This document shows positions 1 through 10,069 of a stretch of DNA of 64,000 nt, piece after piece. The notes below the pieces were generated by a model. The model saw only the letters and a list, made by a program, of their open reading frames with translations, searched no databases and had not been told where the DNA came from. Within the stretch, counting starts at the first letter, position 1. Every line of letters starts with the position of its first letter. The stretch comes from JADKCZ01 sp963786945 (GTDB lineage: Bacteria; Myxococcota; Myxococcia; Myxococcales; Anaeromyxobacteraceae), in assembly GCA_963786945.1 (NCBI GenBank), contig CAWBAO010000003.1, forward strand, positions 868,001 through 932,000. The letters are read 5' to 3'. The position numbers and the translations under genes were made by a program.

Positions 1-272
1 TTCCTCGACGGGGCCGCCGCCGTGGTCGAGGTGGAGGACACCGGCCCCGGGATCGCCGAGGTGATCCGCCAGCGGATCCTCGAGCCCTTCTTCACCACCA
101 AGGCGTCGGGCACCGGGCTCGGCCTCCCGGTGGTGAAGCGGATCGTCGAGGGACATGGCGGCGAGCTCCGGCTCCGCACCGGCCCCTCCGGCTCCTGCTT
201 CTCCCTCCGCTTCCCCGTCGCGCCCGGCGCGCTTTCCGCCCGCGCCGCCCGCCCCCTCCCGAGCGCCTCCAC

Positions 273-276
<4 letters not shown>
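1..276 (+). CDS. Histidine kinase, C-terminal end (partial)
   Basis: Only the last 91 codons are inside the window; the gene begins upstream of base 1. The visible part is the end of a HATPase_c ATP-binding domain: the G1 box DTGPGI, the F box EPFFTTK and the G2 box GTGLGLPVV are intact, followed by a GHGG segment and a closing beta strand. It would phosphorylate a response regulator. The stop codon overlaps the start of the next gene (ATGA at 273-276), so it is almost certainly the cognate kinase of the NtrC-type regulator that follows, in the manner of NtrB/NtrC-like pairs. The sensor domain and phospho-accepting histidine lie outside the window. Confidence 0.9.
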
Positions 277-1688
<1,412 letters not shown>

Positions 1689-1711
1689 CCGGGACCCGCC
1701 GGTTTCGAGGC

Positions 1712-1728
1712 TGCATTGCAGGGGTGCA
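1712..1728 (+). promoter_or_regulatory. Candidate NtrC-like enhancer site
   Basis: The 17 bases read TGCATT-N5-GGTGCA, close to the classical NtrC operator TGCACY-N5-GGTGCA with one half-site perfect. It lies about 120 bases upstream of the sigma-54 promoter at 1847, a usual distance for an enhancer. A single site and a degenerate left half keep this tentative; the adjacent regulator may recognise another sequence. Confidence 0.35.
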
Positions 1729-1846
1729 AGGTCGGGCGGCTCGTGGCCGCCGGCCCCCGGGCCTTCACCGCGCCCAGGCCGCCGCAACCTCCCGTCGGGC
1801 CTGCCCTTCTCCGCCCGGCCGGGAGGCGCCGCGGCCGGCGGCCACC

Positions 1847-1862
1847 TGGCATCCCGGTTGCT
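1847..1862 (+). promoter_or_regulatory. Sigma-54 (-24/-12) promoter for the orphan receiver gene
   Basis: The bases TGGCATCCCGGTTGCT match the consensus TGGCACG-N4-TTGCW with exact GG-N10-GC spacing (GG at 1848-1849, GC at 1860-1861). Transcription would start near 1873, about 70 bases before the receiver gene at 1946. The neighbouring sigma-54 activator gene strengthens the assignment. Confidence 0.6.
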
Positions 1863-1945
1863 CCATGCGGAGGTGAAGCGCAGGGCCGCCTGCTCGAGTA
1901 CGGTCCCCCCCGCCACTCCCGCTGCGCCCTGCGCTTCGCTTTCTC

Positions 1946-2320
1946 ATGGTCACGGTGCTCCTCATCGACGGAGACCGGAACTTCCGGGAGGCGCTGGCCA
2001 TCGCGCTGAGGCTGGACGGCTGCGCCGTGGTCGCGGCCGGCGCGGCCGCCCAGGGCGCGCCTCTCCTCGAGCGTGGCGGCTTCGACCTCTGCCTCGTCGA
2101 CCTGAACGTGGACGGCGCGGAGGCGCTGCTGGCCTCGGCGGCGAGGCGATCCGTGCCGCTGCTGGTGACCGGCCCCTACCCGGAGCTGGCGGAGGCCGCG
2201 GCGCGCCGCCATCCGCCCGCGCAGGCGTTGTCCAAGCCGTTCGCCGCCGCCGACCTGCTGGCCCGCCTCTCGGCGGCCCCGGTCACATCACCACGGCGCT
2301 GGCGGCCTGCGCCAGCCTGA
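1946..2320 (+). CDS. Stand-alone receiver-domain protein
   Basis: A 124-residue protein consisting of one CheY-like receiver domain and no output domain. The acidic pocket is D8-G-D10, phospho-acceptor D52 sits in LVDLNVDG, and the conserved lysine is in ALSKPF near residue 98. Such orphan receivers relay phosphate or bind partner proteins. It follows the NtrC-type regulator by 257 bases and has its own candidate sigma-54 promoter, so it may be a target of that regulator. There is no strong ribosome-binding site before the ATG. Its last 38 bases overlap the 3' end of nuoN on the other strand, and the final residues after SAAPV look like read-through into that antisense region. Confidence 0.75.
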   Translation: MVTVLLIDGDRNFREALAIALRLDGCAVVAAGAAAQGAPLLERGGFDLCLVDLNVDGAEALLASAARRSVPLLVTGPYPELAEAAARRHPPAQALSKPFAAADLLARLSAAPVTSPRRWRPAPA

Positions 2321-3758
2321 TGATGGGATCGGCGGCCAGGCCGAAGAGCATCACCACCAGCGCGGCGACGCCCAGGGCGAAGATCATGGCCGGCGCGGCG
2401 GTCGGCTCCTCGGTCCCCTCGGCCGGCCTCATGTACATGTGGACCACCACCCGCAGGTAGTAGAAGGCCCCGAGGATGCTGGTGATCACGCCGAGGATGG
2501 CCAGCGGGTAGAGCTGGGCGCCGACGGCCGCCTGGAAGACGTAGAGCTTCCCGACGAAGCCGGCCGTGGGCGGGACCCCGGCCAGGCTGAACATGAAGAC
2601 CGTCATGGCGAAGGCCAGCCCCGGGCGCCGGCTGGCCAGGCCGGAGAAGCGGGCCAGGTCCCAGGCCCGGGCCGGCTCGGCGTCGCCGTGCGACCGCTCC
2701 TCGACGGCGCCGACCACCGCGAAGGCGCCGATGGCGGTGGCGGTGTAGGCGGCCAGGTAGAAGAGCACGCCGGCCAGCGCCATGGAGCGCGCCGCCTCCA
2801 CCCGGGCCGAGACCACGCCCACCAGCAGGTACCCGGCGTGGGCGATCGAGGAGTAGGCCAGCATCCGCTTCACGCTCCGCTGGGAGAGCGCCATCAGGTT
2901 GCCGAAGATCATGGTGAGCACGGCCAGCACCATGAGGACCTTCTCGAAGGAGAGGTCGTGGACGTCGGCGCCCCCCTGCGCGGCGAGGAAGACGCGCGCC
3001 AGCAGCGCGAAGGCGGCGGTCTTCACGCCGGCGGCCATGAAGGCGGTCACCGGGGTGGGCGCCCCCTCGTAGACGTCGGGGACCCAGGCGTGGAACGGCA
3101 CCGCCCCGACCTTGAAGGCCAGGCCGGCGGCGATGAGCCCGAGCCCGCCGAGCAGCAGCATCGACCCGGCGCCCCGGCCTCCGCCCATGGCCGAGAAGAG
3201 CGTGCTCCCGGTGGCGCCGAAGACCAGCGAGCTGCCGTAGAGCAGCAGCGCGGAGGAGACCGCGCCCAGGATCATGTACTTGAAGGCGGCCTCGGAGGGG
3301 CGCTTGCCGCGGCGCACGTAGGCGGTGAGCGCGTAGGTCGAGAGGCTCATGATCTCGATGGCCACGAAGGCCACCAGCAGGTCCGAGGCCATGCCCACCA
3401 GCGACATGCCGGAGGCGGCGAAGAGCATCAGGGCGTAGAACTCGCCCCGCTCGGCGTTCCGGGCGTGCAGCCACCCGGCGCTCAGCAGCGCCGAGAGGGC
3501 GACGCCGCCGCAGACGATGGCGGTGACGAAGACCGAGAAGGCGTCCACCGTCCCCTGGCCGCCGAAGACCACCCCGGCCGGCGGGCCGGCCACGGCGGCG
3601 AGGGCGGCCAGCAGCGCCACCGCCACCGTCAGCCCGGACTGGTAGCCGCGGCGGACCGAGGTGAGGAAGACCTCGCTGAGCAGGAGCAGCAGCCCGCCCG
3701 AGGCCAGGATGGCGATGGGCACCAGGGCGACGAAGTCGCGTGTCGGGAAGCCGGTCAT
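2283..3758 (-). CDS. nuoN: NADH-quinone oxidoreductase subunit N
   Basis: A 491-residue polytopic inner-membrane protein (E. coli NuoN is 485), one of three antiporter-like proton-pumping subunits of respiratory complex I. The key charged residues are present: E135 in the TM5 segment VAIEIMSLSTY, K216 in AFKVGAVPFHAW, K246 in AGVKTAAF, and a lysine in the late GFVGKLY segment. It is the last gene of nuoL-nuoM-nuoN; its ATG starts one base after the nuoM stop, so the three are one transcript. No other complex I genes are nearby. Confidence 0.96.
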   Translation of the reverse strand: MTGFPTRDFVALVPIAILASGGLLLLLSEVFLTSVRRGYQSGLTVAVALLAALAAVAGPPAGVVFGGQGTVDAFSVFVTAIVCGGVALSALLSAGWLHARNAERGEFYALMLFAASGMSLVGMASDLLVAFVAIEIMSLSTYALTAYVRRGKRPSEAAFKYMILGAVSSALLLYGSSLVFGATGSTLFSAMGGGRGAGSMLLLGGLGLIAAGLAFKVGAVPFHAWVPDVYEGAPTPVTAFMAAGVKTAAFALLARVFLAAQGGADVHDLSFEKVLMVLAVLTMIFGNLMALSQRSVKRMLAYSSIAHAGYLLVGVVSARVEAARSMALAGVLFYLAAYTATAIGAFAVVGAVEERSHGDAEPARAWDLARFSGLASRRPGLAFAMTVFMFSLAGVPPTAGFVGKLYVFQAAVGAQLYPLAILGVITSILGAFYYLRVVVHMYMRPAEGTEEPTAAPAMIFALGVAALVVMLFGLAADPIIRLAQAASAVVM

Positions 3759-3759
3759 G

Positions 3760-5331
3760 TCAGTACGCCCCTCCGGGCGACGGGGGAGGCCGGGCGGCCA
3801 CGGCGGTGGAGACCGTGCCGACCTGCGAGGTGCGGCCGAGACGGGCCTCGGTCTGCTGGAAGCGCTGCACCAGCCGGTCGACGGCCGGCTTGGCCGGCGC
3901 CAGGAACGGGCCGGGCATGAGCCCCATCACCACGATGAAGGCGATGACCGGGACGATGACGAACCCCTCGCGGACCGAGAGGTCGGAGAGGTGGCGGTTC
4001 TCCTCGTTGCGGATGGGGCCGTAGAAGACCTTCTCCACCAGCACCAGCATGTAGACCGCGCCGAGGATGACGCCGGTGGCCCCCACCACCGCCAGCACCT
4101 GCCCGTAGGGCAGGCGCGAGAGGAAGGTCCCGGAGAGGATGAGGAACTCGCCGACGAAGCCGTTGGTGCCCGGCAGGCCGATGGAGGAGAGCGTCACCAC
4201 CACGAAGGCGGTGGCCAGCCACGGCACCTGCCTGGCGATCCCGCCGTACTCGGAGAGCAGCCGGGTGTGGCGCCGCTCGTAGAGCATGCCCACCAGCAGG
4301 AACAGGCCGCCGGTGGAGACCCCGTGGTTGAGCATCTGGTAGACGCCGCCGGTCAGCCCCTCGGCGCTCAGCGCCATCAGGCCGAGCATCACGAAGCCGA
4401 GGTGCGACACCGACGAGTAGGCCACCAGCCGCTTCATGTCGGTCTGCACGAAGCACATCAGGGCGCCGTAGACGATGCCGATGGTGGCCAGGACGGCGAG
4501 GTGCGGCCGGTACTGCAGCGCCGCCTCGGGGAAGAGCGGCATGGCGTAGCGGAAGAAGCCGAAGGTCCCCATCTTCAGCAGCACGCCGGCCAGGATCACC
4601 GAGCCGGCCGTGGGCGCCTCGGTGTGGGCGTCGGGCAGCCAGGTGTGGAGCGGGAACATGGGCACCTTGACCGCGAAGGCCAGCGCGAAGGCCACGAAGA
4701 GCCAGCGCCCCTGCTCCACCGTCACCTGCAGCGCGCCGCGGGCCTGCACGTAGTCGAAGGTCCGGCCGTCGTTGAAGTAGACGAAGAGGATGGCCACCAG
4801 CATCAGCACGCTGGCGGCGAAGGTGTAGACGAAGAACTTCACCGTCGCGTAGAAGCGGTTCTGCGAGCCCCAGATCCCGATCAGCAGGTACATGGGGATC
4901 AGCATCAGCTCCCAGAAGACGTAGAAGAGGATCAGGTCCAGCGCCGCGAAGGTGCCGATCATGGCGGTCTCGAGCACCAGGATCGCGATCATGAACTCCT
5001 TGACCCGGTCCTGGACCGCCCGCCAGGTGGAGAGGACCACCACCGGCACCAGCAGGGTGGTGAGCATCACCAGCAGCAGCGCCACGCCGTCGAGGCCGAC
5101 GTGGTAGCCGACGCCGATCGACGGCATCCAGGCCCGCTTCTCCTCGAACTGGAACTCGGCGGCGGTCGCGGAGGCGTCGAAGCCGAGCCAGAGGAGGAGC
5201 GAGAGGCCGAGGGTGACCAGCGAGACCGCCAGGGCGAGGGCGCGGTGCTGGCCGGCCTCGTCGCGCGGCAGCAGGACCGCGACCAGGGCGCCGAGCAGCG
5301 GGACGAAGGTGACGACGGTGAGCAGGTTCAC
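3760..5331 (-). CDS. nuoM: NADH-quinone oxidoreductase subunit M
   Basis: A 523-residue antiporter-like membrane subunit of complex I (E. coli NuoM is 509) with about 14 transmembrane helices. E141 in FWELMLIPMY and K222 in VKVPMFPLHTW are the conserved proton-channel residues, and the TM7/TM8 signature LPDAHTEAPTAGS is intact. It starts with GTG at 5331, two bases after the nuoL stop, and ends one base before nuoN. The C-terminal 35 residues are Ala/Pro-rich and not conserved in the family. Confidence 0.96.
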   Translation of the reverse strand: MNLLTVVTFVPLLGALVAVLLPRDEAGQHRALALAVSLVTLGLSLLLWLGFDASATAAEFQFEEKRAWMPSIGVGYHVGLDGVALLLVMLTTLLVPVVVLSTWRAVQDRVKEFMIAILVLETAMIGTFAALDLILFYVFWELMLIPMYLLIGIWGSQNRFYATVKFFVYTFAASVLMLVAILFVYFNDGRTFDYVQARGALQVTVEQGRWLFVAFALAFAVKVPMFPLHTWLPDAHTEAPTAGSVILAGVLLKMGTFGFFRYAMPLFPEAALQYRPHLAVLATIGIVYGALMCFVQTDMKRLVAYSSVSHLGFVMLGLMALSAEGLTGGVYQMLNHGVSTGGLFLLVGMLYERRHTRLLSEYGGIARQVPWLATAFVVVTLSSIGLPGTNGFVGEFLILSGTFLSRLPYGQVLAVVGATGVILGAVYMLVLVEKVFYGPIRNEENRHLSDLSVREGFVIVPVIAFIVVMGLMPGPFLAPAKPAVDRLVQRFQQTEARLGRTSQVGTVSTAVAARPPPSPGGAY

Positions 5332-5333
5332 GG

Positions 5334-7361
5334 CTAGAGGCCCCCCACGCCGAGGACGGTCGCGAGGATGGCGGCCGCGGCCAGCGCCATGTAGGCGGCG
5401 TAGCGCTGCACGTCCCCGTTCTGGGCCAGCCGCAGCACCGACCCGAAGAAGCCCACCAGGCGCGCCACCCCGTTCACCATCAGGCCGTCGATGAGCACGA
5501 CGTCGACCACCCGCCAGAGGCCGCGGGCCAGCGACTTGAGCGGCTCCACCACCGTCGCGGCGTAGAGCTCGTCGACGCGGAACTTGTCGACCATGAGCCG
5601 GTAGGTCCTGGGCAGGGCCCCGGCCAGGGCGGCCGGCAGGCGGGTGAGGCCGCCGCCGTACATGAGGTAGCCCACCAGCGTGCCGGCGAAGGCGATGAGC
5701 CAGGCGGCGAAGTAGGGCCAGGCCGGGTGGGCGCCGGCGTGGAAGTGGCCGACCTGGTGGAGGCGCTCGGTGCCGGCGGCGAAGACCGGCTCGACGTAGT
5801 GGGCGTAGAGCTCGGAGACCGCCGAGTGGCCGGGCAGGCCGAGGACCAGCGCCACCGCCGCCAGCACCGCCAGCACCATGAGCGGCACGGTCATGACGAA
5901 CGACGACTCATGGGCGTGCTCGGCGGCGTGGGTGCGCGGCGTCCCCTGGAAGGTGAGCCAGTAGAGCCGCGTCATGTAGAAGGCGGTTCCCAGCGCGGCC
6001 AGCGAGCCGATGGCGTAGGCGATGGGGCCGACCTGGTGCCAGGCGGGGTTGTGGCTGAAGAGGGCGTTGCCGAGGATGGCGTCCTTGGACCAGAAGCCGG
6101 AGAGCGGGATGATGCCGGTGGCGGCGATGGTGGCGACCAGGAAGGTCCAGTGGGTGTGCGGCATCTTCCGCGCCAGCCCGCCCATCTTGCGGATGTCGGT
6201 CTCGTCCCCCATGCCGTGCATCACCGAGCCGGCGCCGAGGAAGAGGCAGCCCTTGAAGAAGGCGTGGGTCACGAGGTGGAGCACGCCGGCCCACCAGGCG
6301 CCGCAGCCGACCCCGATGAACATGAAGCCGAGCTGGCTGACCGTGGAGTAGGCCAGCACCTTCTTGATGTCGGTCTGGGTGAAGGCGATGACCGCGGCGA
6401 AGAGCGAGGTGACGGCGCCGACGATGGTGATGGTGGCCATGGCCGCCGGCGCCAGCGAGTAGAGCATCGAGTTGCGGGCCACCAGGTAGACGCCGGCGGT
6501 CACCATGGTGGCGGCGTGGATGAGGGCCGAGACCGGGGTCGGGCCGGCCATGGCGTCGGGCAGCCAGATGTAGAGCGGCAGCTGCGCCGACTTGCCGGTG
6601 GCGCCCACGAACAGGCAGAGCATCGCGAAGGTGACCGCCGACTGGTAGGTCCAGCCGGCGAAGAGGCCCGAGGCGATGGGGGCGTCGGGGGTGACCACCC
6701 GCGCCAGGTTGGCGAGGTCGGCGTAGCTGGAGGTGCCGAAGATGGCCAGCAGCGAGAAGAGCCCGACCAGGAAGCCGAAGTCGCCCACCCGGTTGGTGAT
6801 GAAGGCCTTGCGGCCGGCGTAGGCCTTCTGCTCGTCGGTGTACCAGAAGCCGATCAGCAGGTAGCTGCAGAGGCCCACGCCCTCCCAGCCGACGAAGGTG
6901 AGCACCAGCGAGTCGCCCAGGACCAGCGTCAGCATGGCGGCGACGAAGAGGTTCAGGTAGGTGAAGAAGCGGGCGTAGCCGGCGTCGTCCTCGTGCGACA
7001 TGTAGGACGCCGAGTAGACGTGGATGATGGTGCCGACGCCGGTGACGACCAGCAGCAGGGTGCCGGAGAGCCGGTCCAGCAGCAGCCCCCAGGCCACCGA
7101 GATGAGGGCCTGCCCGTCGGCCCCGGTGACCTGGATCCACGGGGCGCCCGGGTAGCGCAGGATCCGCCCCTGGAGGACCCAGGAGAAGGCGATGGCCGCG
7201 ACCAGCAGGGATCCCACCATGGCGCCGATGGCGACCAGGGTGGTGTTCCCCTTTCCGATGCGGCGGCCGAACAGCCCGTTGAACAGGGCACCGGCCAGCG
7301 GGAACAGGATGATGGCCCAGAGGCTCGCCTCGGCCGCGGCGGGAGTCGGCAGGAAGGGCAT
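5334..7361 (-). CDS. nuoL: NADH-quinone oxidoreductase subunit L
   Basis: A 675-residue protein (E. coli NuoL is 613), the distal antiporter-like subunit of complex I, carrying the long lateral helix at its C-terminus. Visible signatures are WEGVGLCSYLLIGFWY with the conserved glutamate, TNRVGDFGF, the lysine of GKSAQLPLYIWLPDAM, and GPTPVSALIHAATM. The frame stays open far upstream towards base 9287, but only the segment from MPFLPTPAAAEAS is NuoL-like and the upstream part runs antisense to selA, so the ATG at 7361 is chosen. It is first in nuoLMN and divergent from selA across 127 bases. Confidence 0.95.
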   Translation of the reverse strand: MPFLPTPAAAEASLWAIILFPLAGALFNGLFGRRIGKGNTTLVAIGAMVGSLLVAAIAFSWVLQGRILRYPGAPWIQVTGADGQALISVAWGLLLDRLSGTLLLVVTGVGTIIHVYSASYMSHEDDAGYARFFTYLNLFVAAMLTLVLGDSLVLTFVGWEGVGLCSYLLIGFWYTDEQKAYAGRKAFITNRVGDFGFLVGLFSLLAIFGTSSYADLANLARVVTPDAPIASGLFAGWTYQSAVTFAMLCLFVGATGKSAQLPLYIWLPDAMAGPTPVSALIHAATMVTAGVYLVARNSMLYSLAPAAMATITIVGAVTSLFAAVIAFTQTDIKKVLAYSTVSQLGFMFIGVGCGAWWAGVLHLVTHAFFKGCLFLGAGSVMHGMGDETDIRKMGGLARKMPHTHWTFLVATIAATGIIPLSGFWSKDAILGNALFSHNPAWHQVGPIAYAIGSLAALGTAFYMTRLYWLTFQGTPRTHAAEHAHESSFVMTVPLMVLAVLAAVALVLGLPGHSAVSELYAHYVEPVFAAGTERLHQVGHFHAGAHPAWPYFAAWLIAFAGTLVGYLMYGGGLTRLPAALAGALPRTYRLMVDKFRVDELYAATVVEPLKSLARGLWRVVDVVLIDGLMVNGVARLVGFFGSVLRLAQNGDVQRYAAYMALAAAAILATVLGVGGL

Positions 7362-7488
7362 AGGAGTGGGCGAAGGATTACCCGCTTGGGCGAGGCAAGG
7401 CAACAATCTTCTGGCGGCTTTTCCCGCTCCCCCCTCCCGATGCCCACCCGTCGAGTCCACGAAACGCCGGCGTGCTATTCGATCGGCC

Positions 7489-8906
7489 ATGAGCCCCTCC
7501 ACCGACGTGGCCGCCGAGGCCCGCAAGCTCCCCCGGGCCGATCGGCTGCTGGAGGCGGCCGAGCGGGCGGGCCTCGTGGCCCGGCTGGGCCACCAGCCGG
7601 TCATGGAGGCGGTCCGGGCCGAGCTGGAGTCGCGCCGGGCGGCGGTGCTGGCCGGGGCCCCCTGCCCCCCGGCCGGCGAGATCGAGGCGGCGCTGGTGGC
7701 CCGGCTCGAAGGCGAGGCCCGCGGCGCGCTGCGGCGCGCCATCAACGCCACCGGCGTGGTCATCCACACCAACCTGGGGCGCGCCCCCTCTCGGCCGCCA
7801 CCGCGGCGGCCATGGCCGCCGCCGCCCAGGGCTACTCGACGCTGGAGTTCGACGTGGAGCGCGGCGAGCGGGGCGACCGCTACCACCACGCCGCCGGGGC
7901 CCTGTGCCGGTTGACCGGGGCCGAGGAGGCGGTGGCGGTCAACAACGGCGCCGCCGCGGTCCTGCTCTCGCTGGCCGCCCTCTCCGGCGCCCGGCCCTCC
8001 GGCGAGCCCACCCCCGAGGGGACGCCCGAGGTGATCGTGAGCCGCGGCCAGCTGGTCGAGATCGGCGGCGGCTTCCGCATCCCCGACGTGCTGCGCCGCT
8101 CCGGCGCCGCCCTGGTGGAGGTGGGCACCACCAACCGGACCTACGCCGCCGACGTGGAGGAGGCCATCACGCCGCGCACCCGCGCCGTGCTCTCGGTGCA
8201 CCGCTCCAACTTCAGGCTCGACGGCTTCGTCACCGAGCCGTCGCTGGGCGAGCTGGTGGCGCTGGCCCGGCGGCGCGACCTCTGGGTGGTGGACGACCTC
8301 GGCTCCGGGGCGCTGCTGCCCACCGCCCCGTACGGCCTGGCGCCGGAGCCGACGGTGGCCGAGCGGGTCCGGGCCGGCGCCGACCTGGTCTGCTTCTCCG
8401 GCGACAAGCTGCTGGGCGGTCCGCAGGCCGGGCTGATCGTGGGCCGCGCCGCGGCGGTGGCCCTGGTGAGGCGCCACCCGCTGCTGCGTGCGCTCCGGCT
8501 CGACAAGGTGGCGCTGGCCGGGCTGGCCGCCACCCTCGCCCACTACGAGCGCGGCGAGGCGCTGCGAGAGATCCCGGTCTGGCGGGCCATCGCCCGGCCC
8601 CTCGACGAGCTGGAGGCGGCGGCGCGACGCTGGCAGGCGCGGGTGGCGGGCCGGGCCCCGCACGCCGAGGTGCGGCGCGGCGAGTCGGCGGTGGGCGGCG
8701 GGACGCTGCCGGGGGAGACGCTGCCGACCTGGCTGCTGGCCCTCCCCTCGACCGACCCGGCGGGGCTGCTGGCCCGCCTGCGGCGCGCCCCGACGCCGGT
8801 GGTGGCGCGCGTCGGGGACGGGGCGGTGCTGCTCGATCCCCGCACCGTGCTGGACGGCGAGGAGCCGGCGCTGCTGGCCGCGCTCGAGGCGGCGCTGGGC
8901 GGCTAA
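7489..8906 (+). pseudogene. selA: L-seryl-tRNA(Sec) selenium transferase SelA, frameshifted
   Basis: SelA is the PLP enzyme that turns Ser-tRNA(Sec) into Sec-tRNA(Sec) with selenophosphate. The N-terminal part (PRADRLLEAAE to INATGVVIHTNLGRAP) is in frame 1; the rest (LSAATAAAM onward to the TAA at 8904) is in frame 3. One base is missing in the C run at about 7784-7789; adding one C restores a protein of about 472 residues, close to the family length (463 in E. coli). The PLP lysine lies in CFSGDKLLGGPQAG at about residue 307. It implies that selenoproteins exist in this organism, but selB, selC and selD are not in the window. A sequencing error is likelier than a dead gene because both halves are fully conserved. 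Confidence 0.88.
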
Positions 8907-9082
8907 GGGTCGAGCGAGCGGCTCCGGTCGGCGTGCGAGAGGCGTAGCGAAGGGTGAGCGGGGACAGGCGATGCCGGGGAACGGACCTCCCTGGGAGGCG
9001 GACGGCTCGGCAGAGGGCGAGACCGGCGCAGGGCCGGCCGCCAGGCGACGGCCGAGACAGGTGCCCACACCTGCTCCGAGTG

Positions 9083-9102
9083 CAGTCCAGACGTTTGGAC
9101 TG
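9083..9102. repeat. Inverted repeat CAGTCCA-N6-TGGACTG
   Basis: Perfect 7-base arms around GACGTT, in the 470-base convergent gap between selA and the response regulator (8907-9376). I see no gene in this gap. The sequence ACTGACCCG follows this repeat and recurs at 9139. It could be an operator or a hairpin; no T-run follows it. Confidence 0.45.
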
Positions 9103-9124
9103 ACCCGCGGACGGTGCGGTTCAA

Positions 9125-9143
9125 TCGACTGAGCCTCGACTGA
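9125..9143 (+). repeat. Direct repeat TCGACTGA, 11-base period
   Basis: TCGACTGA occurs at 9125-9132 and 9136-9143, one helical turn apart. Direct repeats with this spacing can be binding sites for response regulators of the OmpR/PhoB class, and a PhoB-type gene lies next to it, but it is at that gene's 3' side, so a regulatory role is uncertain. Confidence 0.3.
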
Positions 9144-9172
9144 CCCGTCCCGGGCGGGATCCCTCCTTCGCA

Positions 9173-9190
9173 ACTTTGGGCGCCCAAAGT
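9173..9190. repeat. Perfect 18-base palindrome ACTTTGGGCGCCCAAAGT
   Basis: The 18 bases are a perfect palindrome with no spacer, conspicuous in this GC-rich background because of the flanking ACTTT/AAAGT. It sits between convergent genes, so it could be a bidirectional terminator stem without loop, a protein-binding site, or a remnant of a mobile element. Nothing else in the gap explains it. Confidence 0.5.
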
Positions 9191-9376
9191 AACTCTGGGT
9201 GCGTGTCCTCCAGCCACCACACGGCCACGCCCGCCCCTGCGCTCCCTCCCCCTGCGCCTCTCGGCCGAGGCCGGGCACCGCCCCCACCCGCGCTCCCTCT
9301 CGCCACGCCTCCCCCCGAAGCTCCGCACCTCCAGGCCCCGACCCCGAGCGCTCGCCGCGCTACCGCGCTCGGCGAC

Positions 9377-10069
9377 CTACGGGTTGAACCGGTACCCCAC
9401 CCCGCGCACCGTCTCCAGGTGGCGCGGGGCGTCGGCGTCGTCGTCGATGTGGGCGCGCAGCCGGGCCACGAAGTTGTCCACCGTCCGCGCCGTGCCGAAG
9501 TAGCGCGAGCCCCAGACCGCCTCCATGAGCTGCTCGCGGGAGAAGACCCGGTCCGGGTGGGTGACGAAGTGGAGCAGCAGGTCGAACTCGCGGGTGGTCA
9601 GCTCGAGGGGCCGGCCGTCGACGGTGGCGCGCCGCGCCTGCAGGTCGATCTCCACCGGCCCGGCCTTCCTGACGTTCCTGGGCGGGCCGGTCTCGCCCCG
9701 GGCCCGGCGCCGGCGCAGCAGCGCCCCGATGCGCGCCAGCAGCTCCTTCAGGCTGAAGGGCTTGACCATGTAGTCGTCGGCGCCCAGCTGCAGCCCCGCC
9801 ACCTTGTCGGTCTCCTGCCCCTTGGCGGAGAGGATCAGCACCGGCAGGTCGGGGTCGTCGCGGCGCAGCTCGCGGATCACCTCCAGCCCGCCCAGCCGCG
9901 GGAGCATCACGTCGACCACCAGCAGGTCGAAGCGCTCGGCGCGGGCCAGCTGCAGCCCGGTCTCGCCGTCGCTGGCGGAGCGGACCGCGTACCCCTCCAT
10001 GGTGAGGTTGAGCTGCAGCCCCCGCAGGATGGAGGGGTCGTCCTCGATGACCAGGATGCGCTCGCTCAC
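9377..10069 (-). CDS. OmpR/PhoB-family response regulator
   Basis: A 230-residue regulator starting with GTG at 10069. Residues 1-120 are a receiver domain with pocket E9/D10/D11, phospho-acceptor D53 (VVDVMLPRL) and the lysine of MVKPFSLKELL. Residues about 135-230 are a winged-helix Trans_reg_C domain (LTTREFDLLLHF, RTVDNFVARLRAHI, VRGVGYRFNP). Its start codon overlaps the stop of the upstream kinase gene (GTGA), so both are co-translated. The target genes are not identifiable from the window. Confidence 0.95.
   Translation of the reverse strand: MSERILVIEDDPSILRGLQLNLTMEGYAVRSASDGETGLQLARAERFDLLVVDVMLPRLGGLEVIRELRRDDPDLPVLILSAKGQETDKVAGLQLGADDYMVKPFSLKELLARIGALLRRRRARGETGPPRNVRKAGPVEIDLQARRATVDGRPLELTTREFDLLLHFVTHPDRVFSREQLMEAVWGSRYFGTARTVDNFVARLRAHIDDDADAPRHLETVRGVGYRFNP

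Noticed and set aside
2439..5337. Long plus-strand open frames opposite nuoN and nuoM
   Set aside because: They are rich in His, Gln, Glu and Arg, which is what the complement of a GC-rich hydrophobic gene yields. The minus strand codes for fully conserved NuoM and NuoN.
7362..9287. N-terminal extension of nuoL to base 9287
   Set aside because: The frame is open but the extra 640 residues are low-complexity and antisense to selA; NuoL similarity begins at the ATG at 7361.
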